From Tamarix chinensis (taxonomy: Eukaryota; Streptophyta; Magnoliopsida; Caryophyllales; Tamaricaceae): a DNA stretch of 64,000 nucleotides. Under the pieces are notes generated by a model. It saw only the letters and a program-made list of their open reading frames with translations, was not told where the DNA came from and made no database searches. The position numbers and the translations under genes are program-made. The stretch spans positions 70,807,466 to 70,871,465 of the forward strand of contig CM060174.1 of assembly GCA_030549775.1 (NCBI GenBank). The letters run 5' to 3'. Position 1 is the stretch's first letter, and each line of letters opens with the position of its first letter. This document shows positions 39,551 to 51,640 of this stretch, one piece after another.

Positions 39551-39870
39551 AGGGTTGTTGACGAATCAAATCAAGGCTAACATCCCTTGACTTGATTTGG
39601 TTTGTTAATTTTTTTATATGACTCAAGCTAAAATCAAATCAAGTATTTTGAGGTTTGCGCTTGGTATGAAAAAAGCTTGTGAGCTACTCAACTAGAGGTT
39701 TTTAATATAAATGATCCAAATCATCTTGGTTTGAAGAAATCTTAATTCATGGATTGGTTTAGCTTGATTTATTTGGATTTTAAACAAGCTATGTTTAGCT
39801 TGATTTATTTTTCTTGATTCATGGCTCGTTTATTAAAAATCCTTAATAATTAAACATTATCTTTTAACAA
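39551..39870. mobile_element. Putative hAT transposon terminus with subterminal repeats
   Basis: TAGGGTTGTTGACGAATC at 39551 fits the T/CAGGG...AACG-type terminal inverted repeats of Ac-like hAT elements. It is followed by repeated 'agcttgattta' and 'caagct' motifs in both orientations (about 39630-39830), as expected for subterminal transposase-binding repeats. The hAT transposase remnant begins ~1.6 kb further on, so this may be the 3' end of that element. The opposite terminus was not found. Confidence 0.45.
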
Positions 39871-41511
39871 AAGTCAAATCTAAAATAAAATACCTATTTG
39901 GCTTGCTTATAAAATATCATCACGAACACTAAAATAAGTTCATACGATATCAAATCCTTCATACAAAATAGTCAAGGATCTATTCTTCAATACTTATTCT
40001 TCATCCCTACATGGTTTCACACACAAAAAAAAATTTCACATCCCTACCCAAAAAATTAGTTTTCAATCCACAATTCTAGTATTAGGAATTAGATATCCTA
40101 CATAAAAGTACATCATTAAAATTCAAAGCAAAACCACCATATAAATAATGTTGGGCTAATTATAACTAAACTTCATTATACATGAACAACATGGTAACAA
40201 AATATTGTAGTCCTCATCAAACTTCAAATTCTCATCCAATCTCTACATCAACTAAGCACTTCTAGTCCAAACCCCAAAATAAGGTAGCAACATCAACTAA
40301 CCTTCAAATCCTGACAAGAATTTTATGAATAAAGAAAGAAGAAGAGAGAATCATATTAGAATTGTATATGCAATCTAAATTTTATCATTTTCATTATATA
40401 GCAACACCAAAAAAATCATATTTATCAATCCCAGGAAAGTAACTCCTATTTGTAAACATTTCTTCAACATCCATATGTAAATATTCTACAACATCAATAT
40501 AGAATGAGCTATCCACCCTTCACCTTCTACTACAAATACAATACCTAGTTATCTAGCTAAAATAACTAACCTCTAACCTAGATATATGACATATTTATTA
40601 GCCTATAAATATAATGCCTAATTAGAGAAAAGATTGATTTTTCATTAAATTTCATTTAACTAGACATGATAGGGTGTGCATGTAATTAATTATCGATCAT
40701 AAAGAGTGTAATTAACAATATATAACATATTTATATTATACTAACATAAAACAAACTAACTAAAAATGATTTTAATCCTCATGTGATGAGTGATGACTAA
40801 ACAAAGAGCTCCCTTAACACATTTTGGAATTTAGGAGAAATTACGAAAGGAAGAGGGAATTAAGAAGTGGAAGAAGGAATAAACACTCACTAATACTTAA
40901 TATTAATTTGGTTCTTCAATTTGTTCTAATCAATAACGTTGTCTTAGGAACACACAGACACAAGCCAATACACATCTAATAAAAGGAATTAGGATAATAA
41001 ACTTTCCTAAACACACAATATTATATCTTCTAATAAGATATTACACACCATTATATGTCATATTATAATATCCTATATCTAAAGTTTCACCAACCAAGGG
41101 TATGTGTGCATATAAAGCATAAAAGATACATCAAAGCTCAAATTCAGAAAATAATAGTTAAAGGAAGTTGAGTCTTAGTGGATAAAGGCTTGTTGACTTT
41201 TAGTCGAAGAGGATCCCCCTACATATAGAATTATAGAGAAGGCAATGGTCATCATATGATAAGACTTCAATCCCATAAATTCTAATTAGATCTATACTTG
41301 AAATTTAATCAAAAAATATGCCATGTTATGGAAGATCTTTGATCTTCACGCTAGGAACATCTACAACCTATTTATATTAAGAAAGAAAAAATATATATAC
41401 ATGATTAAAATTTAATTCCTAAGATTTCCAAAGATAAAAAGGTAATAATGAAATAATTTAGATAAAATATAAAAAGATGATTACCTTCTTCATTCCTTTT
41501 TTGGTGCCAAC
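39871..41511. other. AT-rich sequence, probably 3' region of the hAT element
   Basis: No coding features recognised. By position it would lie between the hAT terminus at 39551 and the transposase C-terminus at 41512. It may include unrelated insertions. Confidence 0.35.
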
Positions 41512-42069
41512 TCAATCACCCGCACAAAGGAATACTTCAACAATATCAGTAACTAGTGTTGTTCTATAGGGATCAATAACCTTTGACCCAAAACTAAAAG
41601 TAGATTTTGAAGCAACCATGGTGATAGGTTTGGACAGGATATTATGTGCTATCTGTGATAAGATACAAAACTTTAAAGTATTTTCCTTCCACCACTCTAA
41701 GGCACTAAACAAAGATTTAGAATCATCGTCACAAATTAATGTACTCTCCTCTAAGTATGTATCTAACTCTAATTTCAAAGGAAGTTGTGTGTCAAATTGT
41801 CCAATAAACTTATTAAATCCCATCCTCCCAACACTTGTGTCTTTCTTTGCCATAATATTAATAGCAGATGATGACCGTTCACATTTGTCAAAACCCACCA
41901 TAGAATTCTCCAAGTTAATTATATGCCCTTGAGAATAATCATCAAATATGACTTGTAAGGTATAATGGAGTAGCTTAATATGTTTTTTGGCTACATCATA
42001 ACTTAAAAGATTGGAGAATGTATAATCAACGAAAGACATCTTGCATCTAGGGTCTAAAAAAGCTACAAC
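41512..42069 (-). pseudogene. hAT transposase, C-terminal fragment
   Basis: Minus-strand open frame beginning in VVAFLDPRCKMSFVDYTF, the block of hAT transposases ahead of the dimerisation domain. It ends with HNILSKPITMVASKSTFSFG, then a V-I-D-P-Y-R segment and a terminal V-E-V-F-L-C-A. These are the hallmarks of the hAT C-terminal dimerisation region. The frame is open for about 185 codons but has no start of its own: upstream it runs straight into the inverted end of the element at 42070. The N-terminal part of the same gene is at 51966-52533. It cannot make a transposase as it stands. Confidence 0.85.
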
Positions 42070-42802
42070 TGTAACACCCCCAAAATTCACTACTAAAAAA
42101 ATTTCGTTAATTAAAAGGAAATTAGCGGAAGCAAATTAATAAACCGTGAACTTTGGGAATATTACCGCCACACTTAGTACTAGACCGGTTCACTCCTACC
42201 GTTCCAGTACCAAGTGCTAAGGCTAAAAAGGTAAAATACAATTTTACGAGAAAGTTAAGCATATATAAATCAGAGAAGAGCAGTAAATAATTTACGAGAG
42301 TAAAATCCAACAATGGCGGTTACAAAATAACAAATACATTGAAGTTAAAAGAGACAAATTAAAACCCTAGAATTTACCAGATAGTACCTTATGCTCTTTC
42401 CCGAGAGCTCACTTGAATAGTACCGAACACGAATTGTAAGGGGCACTACCCATTGAATAGGCAGGGCCCCACAAAGGGAGCCCTTCATTACTATAGTACT
42501 GAGTAACCCTTTAAAAACACACTTAAAAATAGGCACACAATGTAACACATGAAATACTACTGCATTCATACATAACTGTAGGTGTAAACATGATATTCGG
42601 ATCCATTTATTCACACATCCAACAATTCGATCAAATATTAATAGCGTATATATAACATTCACTTTCGTAAATTCGCATACTTAACAAGTCAACCACATAT
42701 TAATAGGCCATAATGAGTAATCGATACTTTTCAAGCCTTAAGGCCATTAGTCCATCTTTAATTAATCATCTAAGATTTTAAATGTCTATGTGAGTGCCGG
42801 AA

Positions 42803-43230
42803 CCCCATTATTATAGCCGGTGGACCAAAAATACATACAGGGCAGAACGCTCCTGACCACTATTTTTCGTCGGTGGATCGGTCTCCAGGGCAGAACGCTC
42901 CTGGCCACTATTATTCGTCGGTGGCCTGGTCTGGCCCTGACTCACAAGGTGTTTCACTATAAGTGATTAGTATCTTCCCCATGTCTTATCAATTTTACAT
43001 TTGGTTTGCTGAGCACGGAATCCCCTACTATTATAGCCGGTGGACCGGAAATACATACAGGACAAAACGCTCCTGGCCACTATTATTCGCTGGTGGATCG
43101 GTCTCCAGGGCACCCCGACTCATGGCTACTATTATTCACCGGTGGACTAGTCTAGGCCCGGCTCAGCATCTTCCTCTTTAAGTGATTAGTGTCTTAAACG
43201 TATCTTATTCGAAAGTACTTCACCCTTGAC
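42803..43230. repeat. ~220-bp tandem duplication inside the left solo LTR
   Basis: Two copies start at 'ccccattattatagccgg' (42803) and 'cccctactattatagccgg' (43022). Each contains two or three shorter submodules of the form 'actattattc..cggtgga'. A diverged version of the same arrangement is present in the right solo LTR at about 47690-48040. Confidence 0.65.
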
Positions 43231-44099
43231 GTGCATGGATAACTATATCCACACTTATCCTCACAAGAGGGCTCATCCCATATCTTGAGACTTCTGCACC
43301 TCCTAACTCGGTTTTCTCCAAAAACCCTAACTCAGGCCTAAGTGGCCCATCCTTCTCTATCGTACACATCCCGACTATTTCAACACCCCACACGTCACGA
43401 CCCTTTGATCCAACCCTCACTTTCTACCCCACTAATTCTCGTTTATTTTTATTATTTTCTTTTTCTTTTCCACCTTCTCACATTAGGGTTTCCTCCCAAC
43501 CCTAGATTAGTCTCCTACGCACCCTTATACTGTCCCACGTACTATTTTTTGCCTGAAGCCCCCAGAAACCCAAACGACACTTATGTTACATTCCTCACAT
43601 CCCGAGGCAACTTCCCATACGTAAAGTTTGCTCCCATGCGAACTCTAACCACCCCATGCAAACCCTAGTTCCTCTTATACCTACCTTAGCCAACTTACTT
43701 CCCCTTGGTTATCTTTCTCTCTCATTACTCTTTTTCATGCCTCCATCTCCAATTACCACATTAATTATCCTAACATGCATGTCCCTAAGGGCCACATCCC
43801 ATCACATCATAGAATATAGTATATCCATATCAGCACATACCAAAAGGAGCACATGAACACACCTTGGTTCCAAGCCGTGCCACATATGAAACAATTAAAA
43901 TAATAACATGTAGATCTCGACATAAAAATTATATAGGGCATCCAAGGCATGTAGGACATATAACACACATTTGATCTTAGCTACACCCTTACTCGGTTTA
44001 GGTTACCGAGTTATTTTCCACACTTGTTAGGCCACTAGTCACCCTTCGTAATTGATACACTTAATATATTTTCCATTTACTTGGTTAGATTATCAATAT

Positions 44100-44640
44100 A
44101 CCCATTTCCTTTATTATAATTAACAAATCACCCATTAGTTGGTCAAATTACCAAATTACCCCCATTCATTATCCTAATTACCAAATTACCCCTTTAGTTG
44201 GTTAAATTACCAAATTGCCCTTCACATTTATCATATTTACCATTTTACCCTTCTCCATTATTAAATTATCAAATTACCCTTTAATTATTTAAATTATTAT
44301 TTTACCCTTCTTAGTTATCATAATTACTAAGATACTCCTTTCCAATTTCCACTTTTTCCCCTTTTATTTATAAAGTTACCATTTTGCCCTTTTGTTATTA
44401 AATCACCAAATTGCCCTTTTATTACAAACTTACCAAATTGCCTTTTTATTACAAGATTACCAAATTACCCTTTTATTACAAAATTACCAATTTACCCTTT
44501 TTGTTACAAAATTACCAAATTGCACTTTTATTACAAAATTACCGTTTTACCCCTTCACTTCCAAAATTACCATTTTATCCTTTTATTAACAAATTTACTA
44601 TTTTACCCTTGCCTCCAAAATTACCTTTTTACCCCTAGTA
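44100..44640. repeat. Short AT-rich tandem repeats (TTACCAAATTACCC type)
   Basis: Degenerate units of roughly 20-30 bp of the form 'attaccaaattacccttt' fill this block. The best copies are at 44400-44600. Overlapping open frames in this block are repeat by-products. Confidence 0.7.
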
Positions 44641-45269
44641 CACCACTTATATTAAATTATTATTATTACTACATAAAATATTAATACTAACTCCTCATCC
44701 ACCACTCTTATAATTAATATAACATTATTAGCACCCATATATATATATATTAGGCCATATTCTTGTAGAAGATACCTTACTAAAATCCCCTAAGGCTTCC
44801 AAAATATTAATCATGTATTAAGAATCACAATAGCATAATATAACATGGTTAATACTTAACATTTTCATTAACAACCAAACTCTTATCCTAAATAATATTT
44901 CCATACATAGCAATAATCTATCATGCTTTCTTTTAATCAATCAACACAAGAACCACATATATCATATTAAACAACATAAACCAAGCATAATAATATATTA
45001 AAAATCCTAATGTGCTAACATACGTTAATCTATGCGTTTAAGTGGGATTTAACGATTACCTCAATTTTCGTAAAAATGAACCTTACCAGTATTCCGGTTT
45101 AAGGGTCAAGCTTGATTATCAAAACCAACACCTAAAAATAATATCAAGGTTTATTATGTTAGAAATCATAAAAATCAAGACATAAGGCTTTATAACACTT
45201 AATAAATCAAATACTTAAGTTAAATATTATAATACCTTAAAAATTAATATTCAAATCAGTCAAAGAAGG

Positions 45270-46151
45270 CTTCAGCTCATCCTGCTCATGCAGTATGAGC
45301 TGTATGCAAAGAAAGAAAAAAGGAGGGGCTCGAAGGTGGTGGAAATAGGGAAAAATGGGCAATTTCGGGTTAGATATTTGGGGCTAAGAAAAAGACATGA
45401 TGGGGAAGGATTTGGGGCGAGGGAATGGTTCAGGAGTGTAGAGGGGGTGTAGGTCGTGGTCAGGGATGGGTTGAAGGTGGCTAAGGGAGGCAGAGGCGGC
45501 AACAACGAGGCTGCGAAGGTGGTGGCCGAGGAGGGAGGTCGAGATGGAGGCTGGTGAGAAAGGAAAATGGGGAGGGAAAATGAAGGCTTTTGGGGGACGG
45601 TTTCGACCAAAGGAGGATGGGTGGTAGAGGGGGTTGCAAGGAGTAATGTGGTGGATGAAAAGACGGGACGGCGGCGGAATACAGTGGTTTAGGGTGGCTG
45701 CCGAGAAGGGAGGGAGAGAAGAGAAAAAGAGGAGAGGAGGAAGAATGGGGCTGCGGGGTGGCTTGATGGGGGCTATGATCGGTCGGGGGTGAGGTAGAGG
45801 GTGGCAGGAGTTGGTTTAGGTGGTGGTTCAGGCAGCGGTAACGGCGGATATTGGCGACAAAACAAAAATAGGGGGAGAGAGGGGAGGAGAAGAAAAGAAA
45901 GAAGAGAGGGTCGGGGAGCATGGGGAGTTCGGGAAAAGACGCAGAACGGGCAGGGAAGGAGAAATAAATAGAAGAGGAAGAGAAGGTAGGAGACAGGGAT
46001 CTCGAGGGATGGTTGTAGGTGGTAGGGAAATGGGTGTTGCAGGAAGGGGGAGAAGGGGTATGGCAATGGCAGGGAGAGGGAGAGGGAGAGGGAGACAGGG
46101 ATGGTGGGATCGGGATGTGAAAAGAAAATGACGTAAGGGAGAGAGAGAGAA

Positions 46152-46185
<34 letters not shown>

Positions 46186-46560
46186 GGGAGGTCAACGGGG
46201 GAGAGGGAGCTGCAGGTTGGGCAGCAAAAATGGTGGAGGGTGGCCGGGATTATCGCCGAGGAAAGAGGAAGAAGAAAGAAAGAAGATGAAGAAAGATTCG
46301 GGGGAGGGGTGCTGGGTACGTGACTGGCAGACCGACCGAAGGAAAGAAGGAGCGGGCTTGTCCGGTCGGGCAAGAAAGGAAGAAAGAACGAGGGGCGGCC
46401 AGGTGACATGGGAAAGGCAGGGGGAGACTGGGCCTAGGGCCCAGCGCGCCAAGGAGAGGAAGGCAGGCCACCGACGACCCAAGGAAGAAAAGGAGAAAGA
46501 AGGAAAAGAGAAAAAAGGAGAAAGAGAAAAGGAAAAAGGAAAAGAAAAGGGAAAATTGAA
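45270..46560 (+). repeat. Purine-rich block, 1.3 kb, with (GA)n
   Basis: The plus strand is almost entirely A and G, with few T or C, including (GA)n at 46136-46182 and G/A runs to 46560. On the transcribed (minus) sense of the LTR it would be a long pyrimidine-rich tract. It produces several long Ser/Pro/Leu-rich or Glu/Lys/Arg-rich spurious frames on both strands. Confidence 0.75.
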
Positions 46561-46888
46561 TAAAATAATTTAATTGATAAAATAATAAAATAGAATAATT
46601 TTGGGTAATAAATTGATTTAATAATTTAATTTAATATAGTTAAAATATAAGGATTTAAAAATTAAAAGGGATAATTTTAGTAAAATAATAATTTGGAAAA
46701 TTATTTAAATAACAAGAGTATGATAAATGACAAAATATTTATTTTAATTTATTAAAATATGTATACCAAATTTCATACACTCAAAAATCCATAAAATAAT
46801 TAAATTAAAAATATTTAAAAGCTAATTTATCCAAAATAAAATTTATTTATTAAAATATAGGCTTTTAAAATTTTGGGGGATTATAACA

Positions 46889-46910
46889 ATAGCTATTAGT
46901 AAACTACACA
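46889..46910 (-). pseudogene. 22-bp hAT transposase fragment between two insertions
   Basis: On the minus strand this reads as codons for S-L-L-I-A-I, the residues expected just before the VAFLDPR block of the hAT transposase at 42069. It directly abuts the ends of both LTR-like elements. Its brevity limits confidence, but its position and frame agree with the flanking pieces. Confidence 0.5.
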
Positions 46911-48820
46911 TGTAAAACCCCAAAATTTACTATTTTTTTTAAACAGAAGCACTTAAATTAAAACCTGTGAATTCCGGGGATGTTACCGCCACATTTAATA
47001 CCAAACCAGTTCATTCCTACCGTTTTAGTACTAAGTGCTAAGGCTAAAAAGGATATTTGTTAAACTTAAATCAACACTCAAACTAAGAGTTTATAAAAAG
47101 AACTAGAAGGATCATAACATAAAAATCAGAGTATGCGTAAAGGGAATTATAAACCAGAGTGCATTATCAAAATTCCAAAAGGAGAAATAAAGTTTACAAC
47201 TGATAAAAGTTTCGCCCGAATATTCAATATAAAGTAATAAGTCATAAAAGGGTAAATCCAATATAAAAAGAAATAATAGAAGGAACTAAAATAACATGCA
47301 GAGAGAATTTGACCACGTCACTCCTGATCATCGACCCAAGCACATGCTCAACATTTAGCCCCGCCTGATGCCTCATGAACATCGAAGGCATCAAAATATG
47401 CATCACCCACCTGTACATAGTCAGAAGGGCCTTCTGCTTATGGGAATGAGTAGCACCCATGAAAAAGGTGATCAATATGCTACGTACTGAGTAAGATAAA
47501 CATGCACTAAGGCTAAGACATAAAAGCATATAATCTCAATAGAATAATAAAATAGCCTACGATCACTTTAGATAAATAATAAATAAATAAAGGCCATTTA
47601 TAGTTCGAATTAATTTCTTAATTAATTTCTTATAGATACTCATTTCACACCATGTTCTTTATCAAATCCATGCGAGTACAGGAACCCCTATTATTATAGC
47701 TGGTGGAGCAGAGACACACAGGCACAATGCACCTAACTACTATTATTAGCCGGTGGATCAGTCACTTATAGGGCGGGACACCCTAACCACTATTTCGTAC
47801 CTATGGATCGGTGGGCCCCTACTCGTAGGATGTTCCACTGTAAGTACTTAGTGTCTTTTATGTGTCTTAGCAAGCTCAGGGTTTGGTTTATTAAGCTTGG
47901 GATCCGCCACTATTATAGCCAGTGGATCGGTCACACATAGGGTAACATACCCTAACCAATATTATAGCCAATGGATCGGTCAAGTATAGGATAAATTGCC
48001 CTAACCACTATTTCTTACTGGTGGATCAGTTGGACCAGGCTCAGTAATCTTTCACTTTACATGATTAATGTTTTATAGTATCTTATTCAGAAGCTTCACC
48101 CTAGACATGCATTACTAACTCTCCCTACACCTATCCTCCAACAAACCCGATGCATGTCATCATACTCCTGCACCTCATAACTTACCCCAACACCTTTTCC
48201 TCCATATCCTATTTCATACTAGAAGTCCAACTCTTAAGTGTATGGGTCAAGACCCACTAAATTACTATTCCAAGTCCACTCAACACCTTACTTTAGGGTT
48301 TTATCCCAAAACCCTAATTTAGACCTATGTGGTCCATCCTACTCCACTGCACACGACCCAAACGATTTTAACACCCCAGACTTCATAATTCTTATATTCA
48401 AACCTCATCATGGCGCCTTGCTCCTCAAGTACATGTGTGGTCACAAAATTCTGGGTAACCACACCAAACCCTAACTGGCCACAATAAACCCTAGCTTCCT
48501 CGTGTCCACATGTCATCCCTCCATTTCTCATATTCCACTTCTTATTTTTCCATGTCAATCATGCTCATCCTTACTTGATCATTTTCATCATCCTCTCGTA
48601 CTCCACTCACCCTAATTTATTTCTCCTTTTTACCACCTCCTCAAATTAGGGTTTTTCCCTCAAACCCTAGCTCAGTCTCCTATGTACCCTTATACTGTCC
48701 TACGTACTATTTTTCACCCAAAGCCTCTAAACACCCAAATAACTCATCCATTACCTTCCTTACATCCTAAGTCAACTTTTCATATGTAAATTTTACTCCC
48801 GTGTAGACGCTAATCTTTCC

Positions 48821-48920
48821 ATGCAAATCTTCGAACTTTCTCATGCAAAACCCTAGACTCCTATGCAAACCCTAGTTTCTTCTATGCAAAACCCTAGATT
48901 CTTCCATGCAAAAACCCTAG
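48821..48920 (+). repeat. ~21-bp repeats containing ATGCAAA-CCCTAG
   Basis: ATGCAAA starts at 48821, 48843, 48863, 48884 and 48906, with spacing 20-22 bp. The last four are followed by ACCCTAG. A small local minisatellite. Confidence 0.7.
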
Positions 48921-49573
48921 ATTCTCTCACTCTTTTATTTTATTTAAAATCCCCTTTTTATTCATCCACTCATGGATCATTAAAATATTTAGGTCAACTC
49001 ACATCCCTTAGTCAACTTATTCCTTTTTGGTCAACTTATTTTCCCATTTTCCTTTTTCATCCTTTCTACCCCACAATACCACCTTAAACATCCTCACATG
49101 CATGCTTAAAAGGTCACAACACATTACATCACGTTTCACCACATATACATAATCACACATGCTATATGACATCACATATGCATACCTCAACTTCAAGCCA
49201 CACTACGCATGAAATAATTATAACAATAAGCATAAAATACATAAACGTCATGATACATGGCATACCAAGCATATAAGGCACATAAACACACACAAGGCCT
49301 TAGCTACACCCTTACCTAATACGACACCGGCCTTGGAACCTCCTTAAGGCTTTGACTGGTCTCACCTATAAGATGAAAAAACTATAGATTAGATTCCCTT
49401 CTACTAAAAATACCATTAATTCCTTATTTATTCTAAGATTAGTGTTTTAGATAAAATAATAATATAATAATGATAATAATAACATTAACTGATTACTAAT
49501 TTTGCTAAAGATAAAAATAATTATAGTAATTTTGCTAAATTTGATAATATAAGGTTTGGAAGATTTTACCCTA

Positions 49574-49608
49574 ATAATAATAATGACACTAAAATAATAA
49601 TAATAATG

Positions 49609-49639
<31 letters not shown>

Positions 49640-49850
49640 GAATAATAATAATAACAAGAATAATAATAATAATAATAATAATAATTATAATAATAATAAA
49701 GATAATAATAATACTAATAATACTAATAATAATAGTATCATTCAAAATAAATGGTGAAATAAGGGCTTCGACCCTTCACCAAAATACTACTACTACTAAT
49801 AATAATAATAATAATAACAATAATAGTTATATAAAATAATAATAAAAATA

Positions 49851-49933
<83 letters not shown>

Positions 49934-50137
49934 CAAAGATAATGTAAAGTAGGGTTTTGACCCTTCACCAAAATAATACTAATACTACTACTACTACTAC
50001 TACTAATAATAATAATAATATAAATCAAAGATAATGTAAATTAGGGTTTTGACCCTACTTTGAAATAATAATAATAATAATAATGATGATGATGATGATG
50101 ATGATGATAATGATGATAATGATAATAATAATGATGC

Positions 50138-50186
<49 letters not shown>

Positions 50187-50199
50187 AATAATGATGATG

Positions 50200-50255
<56 letters not shown>

Positions 50256-50360
50256 AATGATGATGATGATAATAATAATAATAATAATAATAATCATGAT
50301 AATAATAGAATAGGGCTTCAGCCCTCAATAGAAATAATAATAATAATAACATTAGTAGTA
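49574..50360 (+). repeat. AAT/GAT/ACT microsatellite complex with palindromic spacers
   Basis: Runs of (AAT)n, (GAT)n and (ACT/AGT)n total about 700 bp. They are interrupted four times by a short conserved spacer carrying AGGGCTTCGACCCT (49762), AGGGTTTTGACCCT (49951 and 50043) or AGGGCTTCAGCCCT (50312). Poly-Ile, poly-Met, poly-Leu and poly-Tyr frames here are repeat artefacts. Confidence 0.88.
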
Positions 50361-50439
50361 GTAGTAGTAGTAGTAATATATTCAAAATAATGGAATTAAA
50401 ATAAAATAAAATAAATAAATCTCGTATAAATAGTGTTTA

Positions 50440-51640
50440 AGGGTTGAGAGGGTTTAGGGTACCACCTTGGATTGGTGGTGATAGGCGGCACTGGCGGTGG
50501 TGCACGACGGTGGCAGTAGTGGTCGAAAAAAGAGAAGAAAAAAGGAAAAGTTGGATGCTAGGAAAATGAGAGGAAAAATGAAGGTGAGAGGTGGGGTGTT
50601 TATGGTTACCTAGATGGAGAGGAGTAGAATGAGGGTGGAGGCACATGATGATAGTTGTGGAGGCCGAAAGTGGAAGAAGGAGAGAAAGAGAGGAGGAGAG
50701 GGAAGAAGATGAAAAGGAAGGTAGAGGGGAGTCTGTAGTACAGTTTGGGAGGTGAAAGGGGCAATGGTTGCGGCGGAAGTGATGGTGGACGGTGGTGCGA
50801 AGGGTGGTGGATATGGAAGGAAGGGTTGATTGAGGGGGCTACTTTGCATGGCCGGGGTGGCTCATGTAGGCAAATCGAGGGAGAAGGGAGGTGTAGTTAG
50901 TTAGACGGTGGTGTAGGGAGTGCTTAGGTGGACGGAGTGGGTAGCGAAGTTGGCCGATAGTAGTAGAATGGGTGTCTGAAAGGCTGATGGCTCACGAGGG
51001 AGGTTTTCTAGGTTGGAAATAAAAATCTTGACCCATGCTAATTATGGGGGTATTTATAAAGATAAAGGGAGGGGATAAGGTCAGAGGGGTGATAGGAGAA
51101 TAGGGCAGGTGGGGTTAGGGTTCACCCTCGGCGACGGCAGGCCAGGAAAATTCAAATTGGGCAGCCTGCGATTTACCAGGGAAGGGAGGAAATCATGCAA
51201 GAAGAGGGGAGGAGTGGTTGGGTAAAAGTGGTCGGCAAATCAGCAAGGGAGAGGGAGGAGAGATTGGCCGAATCAATGGGCATGGTTAGCTACAGGATCT
51301 TTGGGCTATTGCAGGTTGACGGGGGAGAAGGAAGGAGGAGGAAGGAGATGGGGCACGAACCAGGTGGTTTAGGGAAGAAAGAAACAAAAGAAAAAAGGGG
51401 AAAACCGGCCAGGCGACGGGGACCAAAAAAACAACCAAAACGCAGCGTTTCGAGGGGAAGAAGAAAGGAAAAATGCGGCATCCTGGGCCACTGAAGGAGA
51501 AAAGAAAATTAAGGGGAAATGGACCATGGAAAGGTAGGCCCAAGTCAGGGGAAAGGTAAGAAAAAGAAAAGAAGAAGAAGAAGGAAAAAGAAAGAAAAAG
51601 GAAAGAAAAGAAAAGAAAGAAAGAAAAGGAAAAAGGAAAA
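50440..51640 (+). repeat. Purine-rich block of the right solo LTR, 1.2 kb
   Basis: The plus strand is dominated by G and A, ending in GAAAG-type runs at 51545-51640. It lies at the same relative place as the purine block of the left element (near the plus-strand right end), which supports a family relationship. Confidence 0.7.

Larger units (their letters stand above)
42070..46888 (-). mobile_element. Solo LTR of a large-LTR Ty3/gypsy family, 4819 bp
   Basis: The plus strand begins TGTAACACCCCCAAAATT and ends TTTTGGGGGATTATAACA. On the minus strand it therefore begins TGTTATAATCCCCCAAAA and ends GGGGGTGTTACA, TG...CA like an LTR. It interrupts the hAT transposase, with minus-strand flanks GCTAT and GTTGT (3/5 identical, both differences transitions), plausibly an eroded 5-bp target duplication. 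Inside, plus-strand order, are a ~220-bp duplicated module (42803-43230), AT-rich 'ttaccaaattaccc' repeats (44100-44640) and a purine-rich block (45270-46560). There is no transposase or pol gene. A family-level call (Tekay/Del-like) rests on the termini and size only. Confidence 0.6.

Noticed and set aside
41618..41932. 104-codon plus-strand frame
   Set aside because: It is antisense to the hAT transposase C-terminus, which has clear family motifs.
45272..46573. Several long open frames (up to ~190 codons) on both strands
   Set aside because: They lie in a purine-only block and give monotonous Ser/Pro/Leu or Glu/Lys/Arg peptides. Absence of stops follows from composition, not coding.
48240..48930. 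Telomere-like CCCTAA/CCCTAG repeats
   Set aside because: They are scattered singly or in ~21-bp spaced copies, never as direct 7-bp tandem telomeric repeats.
49606..50385. Poly-Ile, poly-Met, poly-Leu and Tyr/His-rich frames
   Set aside because: Direct translations of AAT/GAT microsatellites in different frames and strands.
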